Origin: Plantactinospora sp. BC1
GTDB taxonomy: Bacteria > Actinomycetota > Actinomycetes > Mycobacteriales > Micromonosporaceae
Assembly: GCF_003030345.1 (NCBI RefSeq)
Contig: NZ_CP028158.1
Coordinates: 3,162,001-3,226,000 of the forward strand
Direction: 5' to 3'
Length of the DNA stretch: 64,000 nt
In this document: positions 17,757 through 29,616 of the stretch, piece by piece
How the letters are laid out: each line of letters begins with the position of its first letter
Numbering within the stretch: the first letter of the stretch is position 1
The notes under the pieces: model-generated
The model's database searches: none
Seen by the model: only the letters and a program-made list of their open reading frames with translations
What the model was told of the DNA's origin: nothing
Program-made: the position numbers and the translations under genes

Positions 17757-18097
17757 GGCCTCCACGCTGCCACTTTGCCGGCGCCGCGTCCAGGATTTGG
17801 CACTATCCGCTGGTCGTCGTCTCCACTGTGCACTGTTCTGGGACGACAGTCGGATGAGGACGATCGATGGATCGGGGGTCGCCGGGCACGGCGGAGCCGA
17901 CGACCCGACGCGGGGCGCCGGCCCGCCGGACGCTTCCGCGCACCCCTCCGCGAGCCGCACCGCGCCACCCGCCGGAGCCGCCCGCCGGAGCCACCCGACC
18001 GAACGGTACCGAGCCGTCCGGCGGACCGCCTCGCACGGTCCCGGCGGCGCGTACATCCGGTCACGGGCAAGTGTCAATTGGGGAGGTTAGTCAACTT
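17757..18097. other. Gene-free stretch between PadR and kinase genes
   Basis: 341 bp without a convincing gene. The PadR frame stays open upstream but its codons encode low-complexity Arg/Pro/Gly sequence with no start supported by a ribosome site. An imperfect inverted repeat, GTCGTC...GACGAC (about 17815-17850), near the PadR promoter side could be an operator. Nothing else is apparent. Confidence 0.4.
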
Positions 18098-19513
18098 TCA
18101 TCGCTTATGTAGGCTTTTGCCGGAAGGCCCTCGCCGGACGTCGGGCTCTGCCGACGGCACACCCCGGGCGGTACGGGTCGGCCCGGCGGCACCGGGGCTC
18201 GGCGGCGGGCTGCCGACGGGTGCCCCGGAACCCTCCGGCGCCGAGCCGGCGAGACTCGGTACGACGGGTACCCCGCCCCGGTGCCGATCGTGTGCCGTTC
18301 CGGCATCCGTCAGTACGGTGGCCAGCAGCGTCGCGGCGACGAGCGCACCGGCGCCCACCAGCGCGGCCGCCTCGGGAGGCCGGCTGCGGCGGCCACCGGT
18401 CCGCGGCACCACCGGCGGGTCGGGCCGCGGTTCGGCGCCGGCCGGGCCGGACGAGCCCTGCCCGGCGGTTCCGGAGCGGCCCGGACCGGACCCGGGCCGG
18501 CCCCGTCCGGCGGGGGCGGACCCACCCGGACCGGCAGGTGACGGGTACCCGATCCACCCGGCGGTTCCGGAGCCACCCGGACCGCTGCCCGGCACGATCG
18601 TCGGCCGGTCCGGCCGGCGGTCGACCGGTGCCCTCCCGGCCACCGGGCCGGCGCTCCGGGGCCACCAGGTGACCTGGTCGGGGGCGGGCCTGGGCAGCGC
18701 GGTCAGTCCGTCCAGCGCCGGCTCCATGCCCCGCAGCCGGGCGGCGGCCCGCACCGCGTCGGGTCGCTCGCTCGGGTCAGCCGCCAGGCAGTCCTCGATG
18801 AACTGCCAGACCACCGGAGGCAGTCCGGGCGGCGGCACCGGGCGACAGGTGCGGTGCCGGTGGAGTACCTCGGCTGGCGGCCCGCCCCGGTACGGGCTGC
18901 GCCCGCTGACCAGTTCGAAGAGCACGACGCCGAGGGCGTAGACGTCGCTGGCCGGGGTGGGCGGGCCGCCGCCGACCACCTCCGGCGCGACGTACTCGGG
19001 AGTGGCCTGGGTGTTCGGCCAGGCCGGTCCGGCACCCACCCGGCGAGCCGCGCCGAAGTCGACCAGCCGGACCAGGCCGCCGTCCGCCGGCACCACCAGG
19101 TTGCCCGGCTTCACGTCGCCGTGCACGATCCGCCGAGCGTGCAGGTAGGCCAGCGCACCGGCGAGTTGTGCCGACACCTCGGCCGCGATCGCCGGTGGGA
19201 CCGGCCCGGCGCGGTGCAGCCGCCGCCGCAGGTCCTCCCCCTCGACCAGTTCCATCACCAGCGCCCGCTCCGGCCCCTGCCCGAGTACGTCGCGCGGCCG
19301 TACCAGGCAGGGGTGGTCGAGGCCGGCGACCAGCTCCGTCTCGGCGACGAACGCGGCCACCAGGTCCGGCCGGCCGGCGGCGCGCGGCCGCAGCGTCTTG
19401 ACCGCCACCGGTTCGCCGCCGCGCAGGTCCACGGCCCGCCAGACCACCCCGGTCGCGCCCGAGGCGACCTCCCGGATGATTCGGTAGCGGCCGCCAAGCA
19501 CGTGATCGATCAC
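18098..19513 (-). CDS. Membrane-anchored Ser/Thr protein kinase, non-RD type
   Basis: A 471-residue protein started at the GTG at 19513 after GGGGAGG. The kinase domain spans about 7-260: P-loop [10 protein letters not shown] (about 15-24), ATP-binding lysine in VAVKTL, catalytic loop HGDVKPGN and DFGAA. The usual HRD is HGD, so the arginine is missing and activation-loop phosphorylation may not be needed. A Pro/Gly-rich linker precedes a single membrane span near residue 400 and a 60-residue extracellular tail with no PASTA repeats. The target is unknown. An 18-bp perfect palindrome covers its start codon. Confidence 0.9.
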   Translation of the reverse strand: MIDHVLGGRYRIIREVASGATGVVWRAVDLRGGEPVAVKTLRPRAAGRPDLVAAFVAETELVAGLDHPCLVRPRDVLGQGPERALVMELVEGEDLRRRLHRAGPVPPAIAAEVSAQLAGALAYLHARRIVHGDVKPGNLVVPADGGLVRLVDFGAARRVGAGPAWPNTQATPEYVAPEVVGGGPPTPASDVYALGVVLFELVSGRSPYRGGPPAEVLHRHRTCRPVPPPGLPPVVWQFIEDCLAADPSERPDAVRAAARLRGMEPALDGLTALPRPAPDQVTWWPRSAGPVAGRAPVDRRPDRPTIVPGSGPGGSGTAGWIGYPSPAGPGGSAPAGRGRPGSGPGRSGTAGQGSSGPAGAEPRPDPPVVPRTGGRRSRPPEAAALVGAGALVAATLLATVLTDAGTAHDRHRGGVPVVPSLAGSAPEGSGAPVGSPPPSPGAAGPTRTARGVPSAEPDVRRGPSGKSLHKR

Positions 19514-19516
19514 GTG
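19499..19516. promoter_or_regulatory. 18-bp perfect palindrome over the kinase start codon
   Basis: CACGTGATCGATCACGTG is self-complementary and includes the kinase gene's GTG and its first codons. It could be an operator or an mRNA hairpin controlling initiation, or a codon coincidence. Confidence 0.4.
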
Positions 19517-19671
19517 TCCTCCCCTGACCCGGGTCGCCGTCCGCTCCACCGGCACCGGCCGGCGGAGCGGACGATCACCTTCCGCTGTCTGGGAGTGACG
19601 CTAGGTCGATCGGATCGGGCGGCGGGCCGGGCGCGGCCGGGCTGGCACGAACCGGGGAGGCCGGACGGGCG

Positions 19672-21300
19672 TCAGCCCATGTGCGGGTAACGGTGGTCGG
19701 TCGGCGGGGCGAAGGACTCCTTCACGGTGCGCGGCGACATCCACCGGGCCAGGTTGTGCCAGGAGCCGGCCTTGTCGTTGGTACCGCTCGCCCGGGCACC
19801 GCCGAAGGGCTGCTGCCCGACCACCGCACCGGTCGGCTTGTCGTTGATGTAGAAGTTGCCGGCCGCGTACCGCAGGGTCTCGGTGGCCCAGTCGACCACC
19901 CGACGGTCGGTGGCGAAGATCGAGCCGGTCAGGGCGTACGGGGCGACGGACTCGGCCTGCCGCACGGTCTCGGAGAAGCGGGCGTCCTCGTAGACGTGTA
20001 CGCCGAGGATCGGCCCGAAGTATTCGGTGGTGAACGACTTGTGCCCCGGGTCGTCACACTCGAAGAGGGTCGGCCGGACGAACCAGCCGACCGAGTCGTC
20101 GGCGGTGCCGCCGGCCACGACCCGGCAGGCGGAGTCGCTGCCGATCATGTCGAGCGCGGCGGTGTGCCGGGCGAACGCCTTGGCGTCGATCACCGCACCG
20201 CCGAAGTTGGTGAAGTCGGCGACGTCGCCGTACGCCAGCCCGTCGGCGGTGGCGGCCAGCCGGTCCCGCAGCCCGCCCTCCCAGAGCGAGCGGGGCACGT
20301 ACGCCCGGGACGCGGCCGAGCACTTCTGCCCCTGGTACTCGTACGCCCCGCGGATCAGCGCGGTGTGCAGCGCGTCCACGTCGGCGCTCGGGTGCGCGAC
20401 CACGAAGTCCTTGCCACCGGTCTCGCCGACCAGCCGGGGGTAGCCGCGGTAGTTCGCGATGTTCTCCCCGACGCCCTGCCACAGCTTCTGGAAGACCTTG
20501 GTCGACCCGGTGAAGTGGATGCCGGCCAGGTCGGGGTCGGCGAGGGTCACCTCGGAGACCGCGATGCCGTCCCCGGTGACCATGTTGATCACGCCGGGCG
20601 GCAGGCCGGCCGCCTCGAAGAGCCGCATCGTGTAGTGCGCGGCGAGCTGCTGGGTCGGTGCCGGCTTCCAGACCACCGTGTTGCCGACCAGCGCGGGCGC
20701 GGCGGGCAGGTTGGCGGCGATCGCGGTGAAGTTGAACGGCGTGACGGCGTAGACGAAGCCCTCCAGCGGCCGGTGGTCGAACCGGTTCCACACCCCGCTC
20801 GACGAGAGCGGCTGCTCGGCGAGGAGCTTGCGGGCGAAGGCGACGTTGAACCGCAGGAAGTCGATCAGCTCACAGGCAGAGTCGATCTCGGCCTGGATCG
20901 CCGTCTTGGACTGGCCGAGCATCGTCGCCGCGTTCAGGGTGTCCCGCCAGGGTCCGGCGAGCATGTCGGCGGCCCGGAGGAAAACGGCGGCCCGGTCTGC
21001 AAAGGACAAATCACGCCACATCGGGGCGGCTTGCTTCGCGGCCGTCACCGCCGCCTGCGCATCCGCGTTGGTTGCGTTGTGGGTGACCCCCAGCACATGC
21101 TGGTGCCGGTGCGGCGCTACGACGTCGATCGCGGCACCCGCGCCCATCCGTTGCGCACCGCCGATGGTCATCGGCAGTTCGAGCCGTTCGGCGGCCATCT
21201 CGGCGAGCCGGCGTTGCAGGCTGGCCCGCTCGGCACTGCCGGGCGCGTAGTCGCGGACCGGCTCGTTGCGCGGCTCGGGTACGGAGAGAACGGCGTCCAT
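19672..21300 (-). CDS. pruA: L-glutamate gamma-semialdehyde (pyrroline-5-carboxylate) dehydrogenase
   Basis: A 542-residue cytoplasmic enzyme. The ATG at 21300 follows AGGAGAA. It oxidises glutamate semialdehyde to glutamate with NAD in proline and arginine catabolism. The aldehyde dehydrogenase glutamate is in LVGETGGKD (about 285-293), the catalytic cysteine in QGQKCSAASRAYV (about 317-329), and VTPFNFTAIAANLPAAPALV is the monofunctional PruA/ALDH4 signature. Length agrees with the family. No putB is adjacent in the window. Confidence 0.94.
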   Translation of the reverse strand: MDAVLSVPEPRNEPVRDYAPGSAERASLQRRLAEMAAERLELPMTIGGAQRMGAGAAIDVVAPHRHQHVLGVTHNATNADAQAAVTAAKQAAPMWRDLSFADRAAVFLRAADMLAGPWRDTLNAATMLGQSKTAIQAEIDSACELIDFLRFNVAFARKLLAEQPLSSSGVWNRFDHRPLEGFVYAVTPFNFTAIAANLPAAPALVGNTVVWKPAPTQQLAAHYTMRLFEAAGLPPGVINMVTGDGIAVSEVTLADPDLAGIHFTGSTKVFQKLWQGVGENIANYRGYPRLVGETGGKDFVVAHPSADVDALHTALIRGAYEYQGQKCSAASRAYVPRSLWEGGLRDRLAATADGLAYGDVADFTNFGGAVIDAKAFARHTAALDMIGSDSACRVVAGGTADDSVGWFVRPTLFECDDPGHKSFTTEYFGPILGVHVYEDARFSETVRQAESVAPYALTGSIFATDRRVVDWATETLRYAAGNFYINDKPTGAVVGQQPFGGARASGTNDKAGSWHNLARWMSPRTVKESFAPPTDHRYPHMG

Positions 21301-21707
21301 GGGATTCTCCTGGGCGATCTCGACAGCGACGGCGAAACCGGACCCGCTGGTGCCGACCGGTGGGCCGGGCACCTCGACCCCGTGCCCCGGGAGATGCCGG
21401 GAGTACGGGGGCGGGACCTGCGCCAATCCTTGCATGGTTGCCGCTGCCGGCCGGCTCGGCGGGGCACGCCCGTGGAGGCGGCCGCGGTCGATCGCCACCC
21501 GTCGGGTACTTCCCGGTCACCGGGGCGGCCAGCACCGGCCGGCCGGTCGACGCCACCCGTCGCAGAGATGCGGTGCGGTCCGTCCGTACCGGCACCGGGC
21601 CAGCGCCCCGAGCGGCCCGCGTACGCTGAGGAATCGGCGGCCGGGCCGGACCACCGCAGCCTCCCGTCGCCGCCGCGCCACCGCGCCGGCCATCCGCTGA
21701 AGGGGAG
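21301..21707. other. Divergent intergenic region pruA / membrane protein
   Basis: 407 bp carrying the two divergent promoters. On the plus strand TACGCT (21622-21627) is a plausible -10 and AGGGGAG (21701-21707) a ribosome site directly before the membrane-protein start. I see no RNA gene or repeat, and the open frames here are high-GC shadows. Confidence 0.4.
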
Positions 21708-22922
21708 ATGATGACGAAAGAGTCCGGCACGACCGCGACCCCGGCCCCCGACCAACCGGTCGAGCCGGAGGCGCCGGTGACGGCCGCCCCGCCCCCGGTG
21801 CCGGCGCCCGGCGCGCTCGTCCTCGCGGTACTGGCACTGGGCTGGCTGGCCGCGATGCTCTGGTCGGCCAGGGCCGAGATCTCCTCGGCCGGGCTCAGCT
21901 CGATGGCGACCGTCCAGACGGCGTACGCACTGCCCGGACTGGTCTCGGCAAGCCTGCTCGGCGGGGCCGCGGTAAGCCTCGTCCTGGGCAACCTGATGAC
22001 CCGGCTCGGAATCTGGCGCAGCACCCCCCGGTTCGCCGTGTCGCTGGCCATCGGCGTCTCCGTCGGGTTCCTCGCCGCGCTGGTGGTCACCCTCAGCTAC
22101 GGCGACGGTTCGGCGATCATGGTCCTCGCCGGCACCGTCGCGGCGGCCGCCACGGTGGGCGCCATCGTCGGCGGGCTGCGCAACACGCTGGTGGTGGCCG
22201 CCATCGTCGCCGCCGGGCTGGCCGTCTTCGCGGTCGGCTACGCACTGAACTACGTCAAGGACCCGTTGCTCGACCTCTACGGTTTCGGCGACACCGAGGT
22301 GTCGCAGCTCACCGCGTACCGCTGGTTCAACCGGACCGTCTCGCTGGCCAGCGGCCTGGCCGCCGGTCTGCTGGTGTTCGGCTACCTCCGGACGGCCGGA
22401 CGACGGGCCGTCGAGCGGGTCACCGGCACCGGGCCGCAGCTGCGCTGGCCGGCGTACCTGATCACGGGTGCCGGGCCGGGTCTGCTGCTGCTCACCACGG
22501 AGATCCTCATCCGGACCGCCGGGGCGGAGGTGATCCGGCTGGCCGGCGCGATCAGCGACGCCGACCAGATCGTGCAGGCCGACCTCGGCCGCTCCCGGAT
22601 CAACCACCTGCTGCTGGTGCTCTTCGTCGGCGCACTCACCGCGCTGATCGCCTTCGGCCGGACGCTCCGGCCGGCCGAGGAGTCGGCCGGGACGCCGTCC
22701 GGCCCCGACGACTCCGACCGGGGCGGTGCCGAGGGCGCCGGGCCGACGGAGATGGTCGACGACCCGGCCGAGGACCCGACCGCCGAAGATCTCGCCGCCG
22801 AGGATCAGACCGCCGAGGCCGCCGAGCCGTCCGCCGAGGGCGAGGAGAGCCCGCGCAGCGACGGGGACGACGACCACCAGCCGGCGGAGCGCCCCGAACC
22901 GGTCGCCAAGGCCGGTCGCTGA
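21708..22922 (+). CDS. Multi-pass membrane protein with acidic C-terminal tail
   Basis: A 404-residue protein; two ATGs in tandem (21708, 21711), the second having the better distance to AGGGGAG. A Pro/Ala-rich N-terminus of about 35 residues is followed by roughly eight membrane spans (about 37-325) including a Gly/Ala-rich pair near 155-185. The last 90 residues are rich in Glu, Asp and Pro and presumably cytoplasmic. I do not recognise the family and see no catalytic motif. It is divergent from pruA and precedes a small lipoprotein gene. Confidence 0.8.
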   Translation: MMTKESGTTATPAPDQPVEPEAPVTAAPPPVPAPGALVLAVLALGWLAAMLWSARAEISSAGLSSMATVQTAYALPGLVSASLLGGAAVSLVLGNLMTRLGIWRSTPRFAVSLAIGVSVGFLAALVVTLSYGDGSAIMVLAGTVAAAATVGAIVGGLRNTLVVAAIVAAGLAVFAVGYALNYVKDPLLDLYGFGDTEVSQLTAYRWFNRTVSLASGLAAGLLVFGYLRTAGRRAVERVTGTGPQLRWPAYLITGAGPGLLLLTTEILIRTAGAEVIRLAGAISDADQIVQADLGRSRINHLLLVLFVGALTALIAFGRTLRPAEESAGTPSGPDDSDRGGAEGAGPTEMVDDPAEDPTAEDLAAEDQTAEAAEPSAEGEESPRSDGDDDHQPAERPEPVAKAGR

Positions 22923-23050
22923 GCGCAGCCCGCATCCCGGTACGCGCCGCATTCCGGTACACGCCGCACGCCGACCGCCCTCGCGCCGACCGCCCTCGCG
23001 CCGGGCGGCCGGGGCCACCGGTCCGAAGCGGCGGGACATAGACTGGCATC

Positions 23051-23356
23051 ATGGTCAACATCCTCAGAACGGCCGCCGCCACCCTCGTCGCGGCAGGGCT
23101 CGCGCTCGCCCTGGCCGGCTGTGCGGACGACGCCCCCGACCGGGACGACGTGGTGGCGAAGGTCCGCACCGACCCGCGGATGGCGGGTACCTCCGAAAAG
23201 GCGATCAACTGCCTGGCCGACTGGTACATGGAGAACGCGACGGTGGAGCAGCGCGAGGCGTACGTGGCGGGCGAGAAGAGTACGAACCCGGACGAGATCG
23301 CGGCGGTCGACGGCGCCGTGCTCAACTGCCTCAGGATGGCGGCCGGAACGCCCTGA
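23051..23356 (+). CDS. Small putative lipoprotein
   Basis: A 101-residue protein whose signal sequence ends in the lipobox ALAGC, with lipidation predicted at Cys24. The mature part is about 78 residues with two cysteines (in INCLADWYM and VLNCLRMA), which could pair. An alternating Glu/Ala helix EQREAYVAGE lies between them. No domain recognised. It follows the membrane protein by 128 bp on the same strand. Confidence 0.75.
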   Translation: MVNILRTAAATLVAAGLALALAGCADDAPDRDDVVAKVRTDPRMAGTSEKAINCLADWYMENATVEQREAYVAGEKSTNPDEIAAVDGAVLNCLRMAAGTP

Positions 23357-23403
23357 ACCGCCGTACCCGGGCCACGGACTCCGGGTCGCAGGTCCTGGCT
23401 GGG

Positions 23404-23916
23404 TCAGCCGATCGCGCCGGAGAGCGCGTCCAACTCGGAGGGGTCGTACCACTCCAGTTCGTGGTCCTCGGCGCCGTCCACGGTGAACTGCGCGTCCGGG
23501 TCGCCGGCCAGGGCCTGTTCGACCACCTCGACCGCCGCCTGCACGTCGTCCGTCGCCTCGGCACCGTCCAGATGGATGGCGGCGACCGAGCCGATGCCGA
23601 TCCGCCCGCCCAGCCGTACGGTGCTGGAGCCGAGTTCGGGATCGGGCCGGGTGACGGTCCCCGGGGGCAGATCGACGGCGACGACGACCCGGCGCCGGGG
23701 CGCCTGCGGATCGGCCTTGAGCAGCCGCAACGCCTCCTGCGCGGCTCGGGTGAAGGCGACGTACTCCAGCTCCTCCTCGTCGCCCTCGGCGTACCACTCG
23801 CGCAGTTCGGGGGTGACGGCGTGCCCCTGGGCCGCCATGATCCAGCCCTCCTGGCGCAGTTCGGCGAGGATCGGCAGGGTGGCCGGGACGTACACCCGGA
23901 CGAGCTGCTCTGTCAC
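23404..23916 (-). CDS. DUF6912-type hypothetical protein
   Basis: A 170-residue cytoplasmic protein from the GTG at 23916 ([17 protein letters not shown]), with GGGGGAGA upstream. The N-terminal [10 protein letters not shown]...LRQEGW followed by [20 protein letters not shown] is characteristic of a conserved actinobacterial family of unknown function (DUF6912, from memory). The C-terminus is acidic ([14 protein letters not shown]). It is convergent with the lipoprotein gene. Confidence 0.75.
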   Translation of the reverse strand: MTEQLVRVYVPATLPILAELRQEGWIMAAQGHAVTPELREWYAEGDEEELEYVAFTRAAQEALRLLKADPQAPRRRVVVAVDLPPGTVTRPDPELGSSTVRLGGRIGIGSVAAIHLDGAEATDDVQAAVEVVEQALAGDPDAQFTVDGAEDHELEWYDPSELDALSGAIG

Positions 23917-24075
23917 CGTAGGTCTCCCCCGCTCGACGCCGACCCGCGACGGTGCCCGGTCCGGGCCACGGCGTCGCGCCACTCACCCGCGACGGTAGTA
24001 CACCGGGGGCGGGCCGAGCGGCAGCGGACCCGGGACCACGCGGCGGTCGCACCGCCGCCGACGGCACCCGAGCGG

Positions 24076-24549
24076 TCAGCGGGGCACCGCCGCCGGCCGC
24101 ACCGGGGCGGTCAGCGGGTCGACGGCCCGGGTCACCAGGTCGGCCTCGGCGACCCGGATCGGGAAGCCCTCCCGGATCCAGTACTCGATGCCGCCGATCA
24201 TCTCCTTCACCCGGTAGCCCCGGCTGGCCAGCGCGAGCGCCGCCTTCGTCGCGCCGTCGCAGCCGGGCCCCCAGCAGTAGGTGACCACCGGGACGTCCGG
24301 GTCGAGCAGCCGGGCGGCGCGCATCGGGATCATCCGGGTGGGCAGGTGGATCGCGCCGGGGATGTGCCCCTGCCGCCAGGCAGCCAGGTCCCGGGTGTCG
24401 ACCAGGGCGAAGCCGGGGTCGCCGGTGTCGAGCGCGGCGTGCACGTCGGAGACGTCCGTCTGCACCGCGAGCTTGCCGGCGAACCAGGCGGCGGCTCGGT
24501 CGGGCGCGGCCGGCGGCACCGCCAGCACCGGGTTCGAGGTCGTGGTCAT
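24076..24549 (-). CDS. Rhodanese-like sulfurtransferase
   Basis: A 157-residue single-domain rhodanese started at the ATG at 24549. DTRDLAAWRQGHIPGAIHLPTR (about 51-72) is the conserved rhodanese core, and the persulfide-forming cysteine lies in VTYCWGPGCDGATKAAL (about 91-107). The loop has a second cysteine four residues later, compatible with sulfur transfer or redox use. No ribosome site precedes the ATG, so it may be leaderless. It is divergent from the Lrp-type regulator, whose start is 93 bp away, so the two may be functionally linked. Confidence 0.87.
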   Translation of the reverse strand: MTTTSNPVLAVPPAAPDRAAAWFAGKLAVQTDVSDVHAALDTGDPGFALVDTRDLAAWRQGHIPGAIHLPTRMIPMRAARLLDPDVPVVTYCWGPGCDGATKAALALASRGYRVKEMIGGIEYWIREGFPIRVAEADLVTRAVDPLTAPVRPAAVPR

Positions 24550-24641
24550 GCCGAAACGGTACGGCCGCAGCCTCCCCGCCAGAAGGCAGATTCCCCGGCG
24601 CCGGGCTGGAATCGCCACCAAAACGACGGTATCGTGCGCTC

Positions 24642-25124
24642 GTGACCGGCGATTCCCCGAGACTCGACGCGACCGACTGGCGAATCCTCGCGGAACTCCA
24701 ACGGGACGGCCGGGCCAGCTTCGCCGAGCTCGCCCGGCTGGTGTCGATGTCGCCGAGCGCGGTCACCGAACGGGTACGCCGACTCGAAGAGGCCGGGGTG
24801 GTCGCCGGCTACCGCGCCGTGCTGGTGCCGGAGCGGATCGGCCTGCACATCCTCGCCTTCGTCCGGCTCCGCTATCCGACCGGCAACTACCGCCCCTTCC
24901 ACGCGCTGCTCGACAGCACCCCGGAGATCGTGGAGGCGCACCACGTGACCGGGGAGGACTGCTTCGTACTCAAGGTCGTCGCCCGGTCGATGGGCCACCT
25001 GGAGCAGGTGGCGGGCCGGATCGCCGGGCTCGGTGCGGTGACCACCAGCGTGGTCTATTCCAGCCCGCTACCCGGGCGGGACCTGACGGTGGAGGCGACG
25101 AGGCCGCAGTCGATGGCAAACTAA
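24642..25124 (+). CDS. Lrp/AsnC-family transcriptional regulator
   Basis: A 160-residue protein from the GTG at 24642. The helix-turn-helix at about 8-55 (LDATDWRILAELQRDGRASFAELARLVSMSPSAVTERVRRLEEAG) is followed by an RAM ligand-binding domain (about 68-150) with VTGEDCFVLKVVA. Lrp/AsnC proteins sense amino acids. The divergent rhodanese gene is the most likely local target; Lrp-rhodanese pairs commonly share an intergenic operator. Confidence 0.92.
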   Translation: MTGDSPRLDATDWRILAELQRDGRASFAELARLVSMSPSAVTERVRRLEEAGVVAGYRAVLVPERIGLHILAFVRLRYPTGNYRPFHALLDSTPEIVEAHHVTGEDCFVLKVVARSMGHLEQVAGRIAGLGAVTTSVVYSSPLPGRDLTVEATRPQSMAN

Positions 25125-25152
25125 GGCAGCCACCGACTACCGGGAGTTCTCT

Positions 25153-25380
25153 GTGGAACCCAGGTTCCTGCTCTTGTCCGACGTCGCCGCCGAGCTGAAC
25201 GTCTCGGACTCGCAGGTCTACCACATGGTGCGCAGCGGCGAACTGCCGGCGATCAAGATCGGCGGCCGGGGGCAGTGGCGGGTGGAGCGGGCCCGCCTGG
25301 AGGAGTACATCGCACGCAAGTACGCCGAGACCGCCGAGTGGGTGGCCGGCAACCCGCTGGTGGAGCGCCTGCCCGAGTAG
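25153..25380 (+). CDS. MerR-type/excisionase-like helix-turn-helix protein
   Basis: A 75-residue protein from the GTG at 25153. Residues of about 7-57 are the HTH_17 (excisionase) fold: LLSDVAAELNVSDSQVYHMVRSGELPAIKIGGRGQWRVER is the full winged helix. The C-terminus EEYIARKYAETAEWV is helical. Actinobacteria carry a conserved family of such proteins, including BldC-like regulators. It lies 28 bp after the Lrp gene, probably co-transcribed. Not linked to a visible mobile element. Confidence 0.88.
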   Translation: MEPRFLLLSDVAAELNVSDSQVYHMVRSGELPAIKIGGRGQWRVERARLEEYIARKYAETAEWVAGNPLVERLPE

Positions 25381-25595
25381 GCCCCGGGACACCTCCCGGG
25401 CGGTGTCGGACCGTCCGGGTACCGTCCACTCCGGCTCGGCCAGCGTCTCCTTCCACCTCACCCCCGTGCCCCGGCGGCGTACCGCGAACCCGAGGGCACG
25501 GGTCTGGCGGAGCTCTGTCCCGAGGACGGGCGGGCCGCCGTCTCCGGGGCCGGGTCAAGGAGCTACCCGACGACGCGCCGATCGGATTCGAGTCA

Positions 25596-25624
25596 TTGAC
25601 GGCGGCGAGTGGATCGGTTAGAAA
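25596..25624 (+). promoter_or_regulatory. Promoter of the Rv3235-like gene
   Basis: TTGACG (25596-25601) and TAGAAA (25619-25624) are 17 bp apart. A strong ribosome site, GGAAGGAG, precedes the ATG at 25677. Confidence 0.6.
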
Positions 25625-25676
25625 TTAGCCCGTCGGAGGCAAACGAAAGCAAACGCAAGATTAAGGAAGGAGTGAA

Positions 25677-26441
25677 ATGCCCGTCGCCCGCACCCGGCCG
25701 CCTCGCCGGCCCACCGTGCGCCTGCGCCCCGTACCGCCCCTTGATCCGCCCTTCGACGACGAACGTGTCCCGGAGACCTGGGTCGACCTGACACCACCGC
25801 CCCGAGCCGTCCCGCCCGCGGTCGAACGGTTCCGGCCGGCGGCGACCGAGAGTCGGCGCCCGGGCCGGATCGGCCACCCGCTCGCCGTGCCGACGACCTC
25901 GTCCCGACCCACCGCCCCGGTGAGCACGCCCGTTCCGCACCCTCACCCGGCCGGCCTGCGGGCGGCCGCTCCGACGCACCAGGGCAGGGTCGGCAGGGCT
26001 CGCCCGGCCCCGGACCCCGCCCGGGCAGCCGCCTCCGACGGTCCAGGTGCCGCCGGGACGACCACCCCACCACCGGTCCCGGAGGCGGTGGCCGGCGCGA
26101 CCCCCGAGGCGAAGCGGGCGGCGAAGCGGTTCCTGGACACCTGCCTGGAGATCGTCAACGGCTACCGACCGGCCGGGCACGTGCGCGCGCTGGCCAGCCC
26201 CACCGACGCGGCCGGCATGGTCGCGCAACTCGCCTCCGCCACGGGCCGGGTCTCCGGCCGGCGCCGGCCCGGACAACCGGTCCGCACCGTGCGGCTGCGC
26301 CGGCTGAGGGTCTGTGAACCCCGGCCCGGAGTCGTCGAGGCGGCCGCCGCGGTCGGGGTCGCCGGGCGTACCTGGGCGATGGCGTTCCGGATCGAGCGGC
26401 GCCGGGGAAGCTGGGTCGGTACCTCGGTGGCCCTGCTCTGA
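25677..26441 (+). CDS. Rv3235-family protein (DUF6459-type)
   Basis: A 254-residue protein with a long disordered Pro/Arg-rich N-terminus (about 1-140) and a compact C-terminal domain (about 143-254: AAKRFLDTCLEIVNGYRPAGHVRALASP and VRLRRLRVCEPRPGVVEAAAAVGVAGRTWAMAFRIE split by a short linker). This domain is found in actinobacterial proteins encoded next to secA, as here. Its role is unknown; the convergent position to secA is conserved in several genera. The ATG is supported by GGAAGGAG. Confidence 0.8.
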   Translation: MPVARTRPPRRPTVRLRPVPPLDPPFDDERVPETWVDLTPPPRAVPPAVERFRPAATESRRPGRIGHPLAVPTTSSRPTAPVSTPVPHPHPAGLRAAAPTHQGRVGRARPAPDPARAAASDGPGAAGTTTPPPVPEAVAGATPEAKRAAKRFLDTCLEIVNGYRPAGHVRALASPTDAAGMVAQLASATGRVSGRRRPGQPVRTVRLRRLRVCEPRPGVVEAAAAVGVAGRTWAMAFRIERRRGSWVGTSVALL

Positions 26442-26530
26442 CCGGCCGCGGCCGCCGCGCTCGGTCGGGCCCGGCCGGCGCACCTCCCGCCGGACCGTCC
26501 AAGCCACCGGTGCCGTGCCTGACACAGCGG

Positions 26531-26562
26531 TGCCCCCGACCGCCGAGCGACGGTCGGGGGCA
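26531..26562. terminator. Bidirectional terminator between Rv3235-like gene and secA
   Basis: TGCCCCCGACCG and CGGTCGGGGGCA form a perfect 12-bp stem with an 8-base loop in the gap between the two convergent genes. Confidence 0.8.
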
Positions 26563-26586
26563 TCGGACGATCAGGCGCGTGGGCGA

Positions 26587-29445
<2,859 letters not shown>

Positions 29446-29616
29446 GGATCAACGCTCCCCTAGACAGTCTGCCGAACCATCGTAGGCGCATCACCGGCCC
29501 GATCGTCAGTCGCGCCGCCCCTCCCGTTCAGCGAACCGGACATTCTGTCCGATAGTAGCCTTGAGGGCCGGTAAATCCGGTTACGCCCAGGGCGAACCCT
29601 CCGGCACGATGGCCCG

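Noticed and set aside
21168-23039. 623-codon minus-strand frame over the membrane protein gene
   Set aside because: Antisense shadow; the plus strand has membrane spans, a ribosome site and correct codon bias.
25153-25380. Excisionase of a mobile element
   Set aside because: The fold is excisionase-like, but no integrase or element is adjacent and such genes are common chromosomal regulators in actinobacteria.
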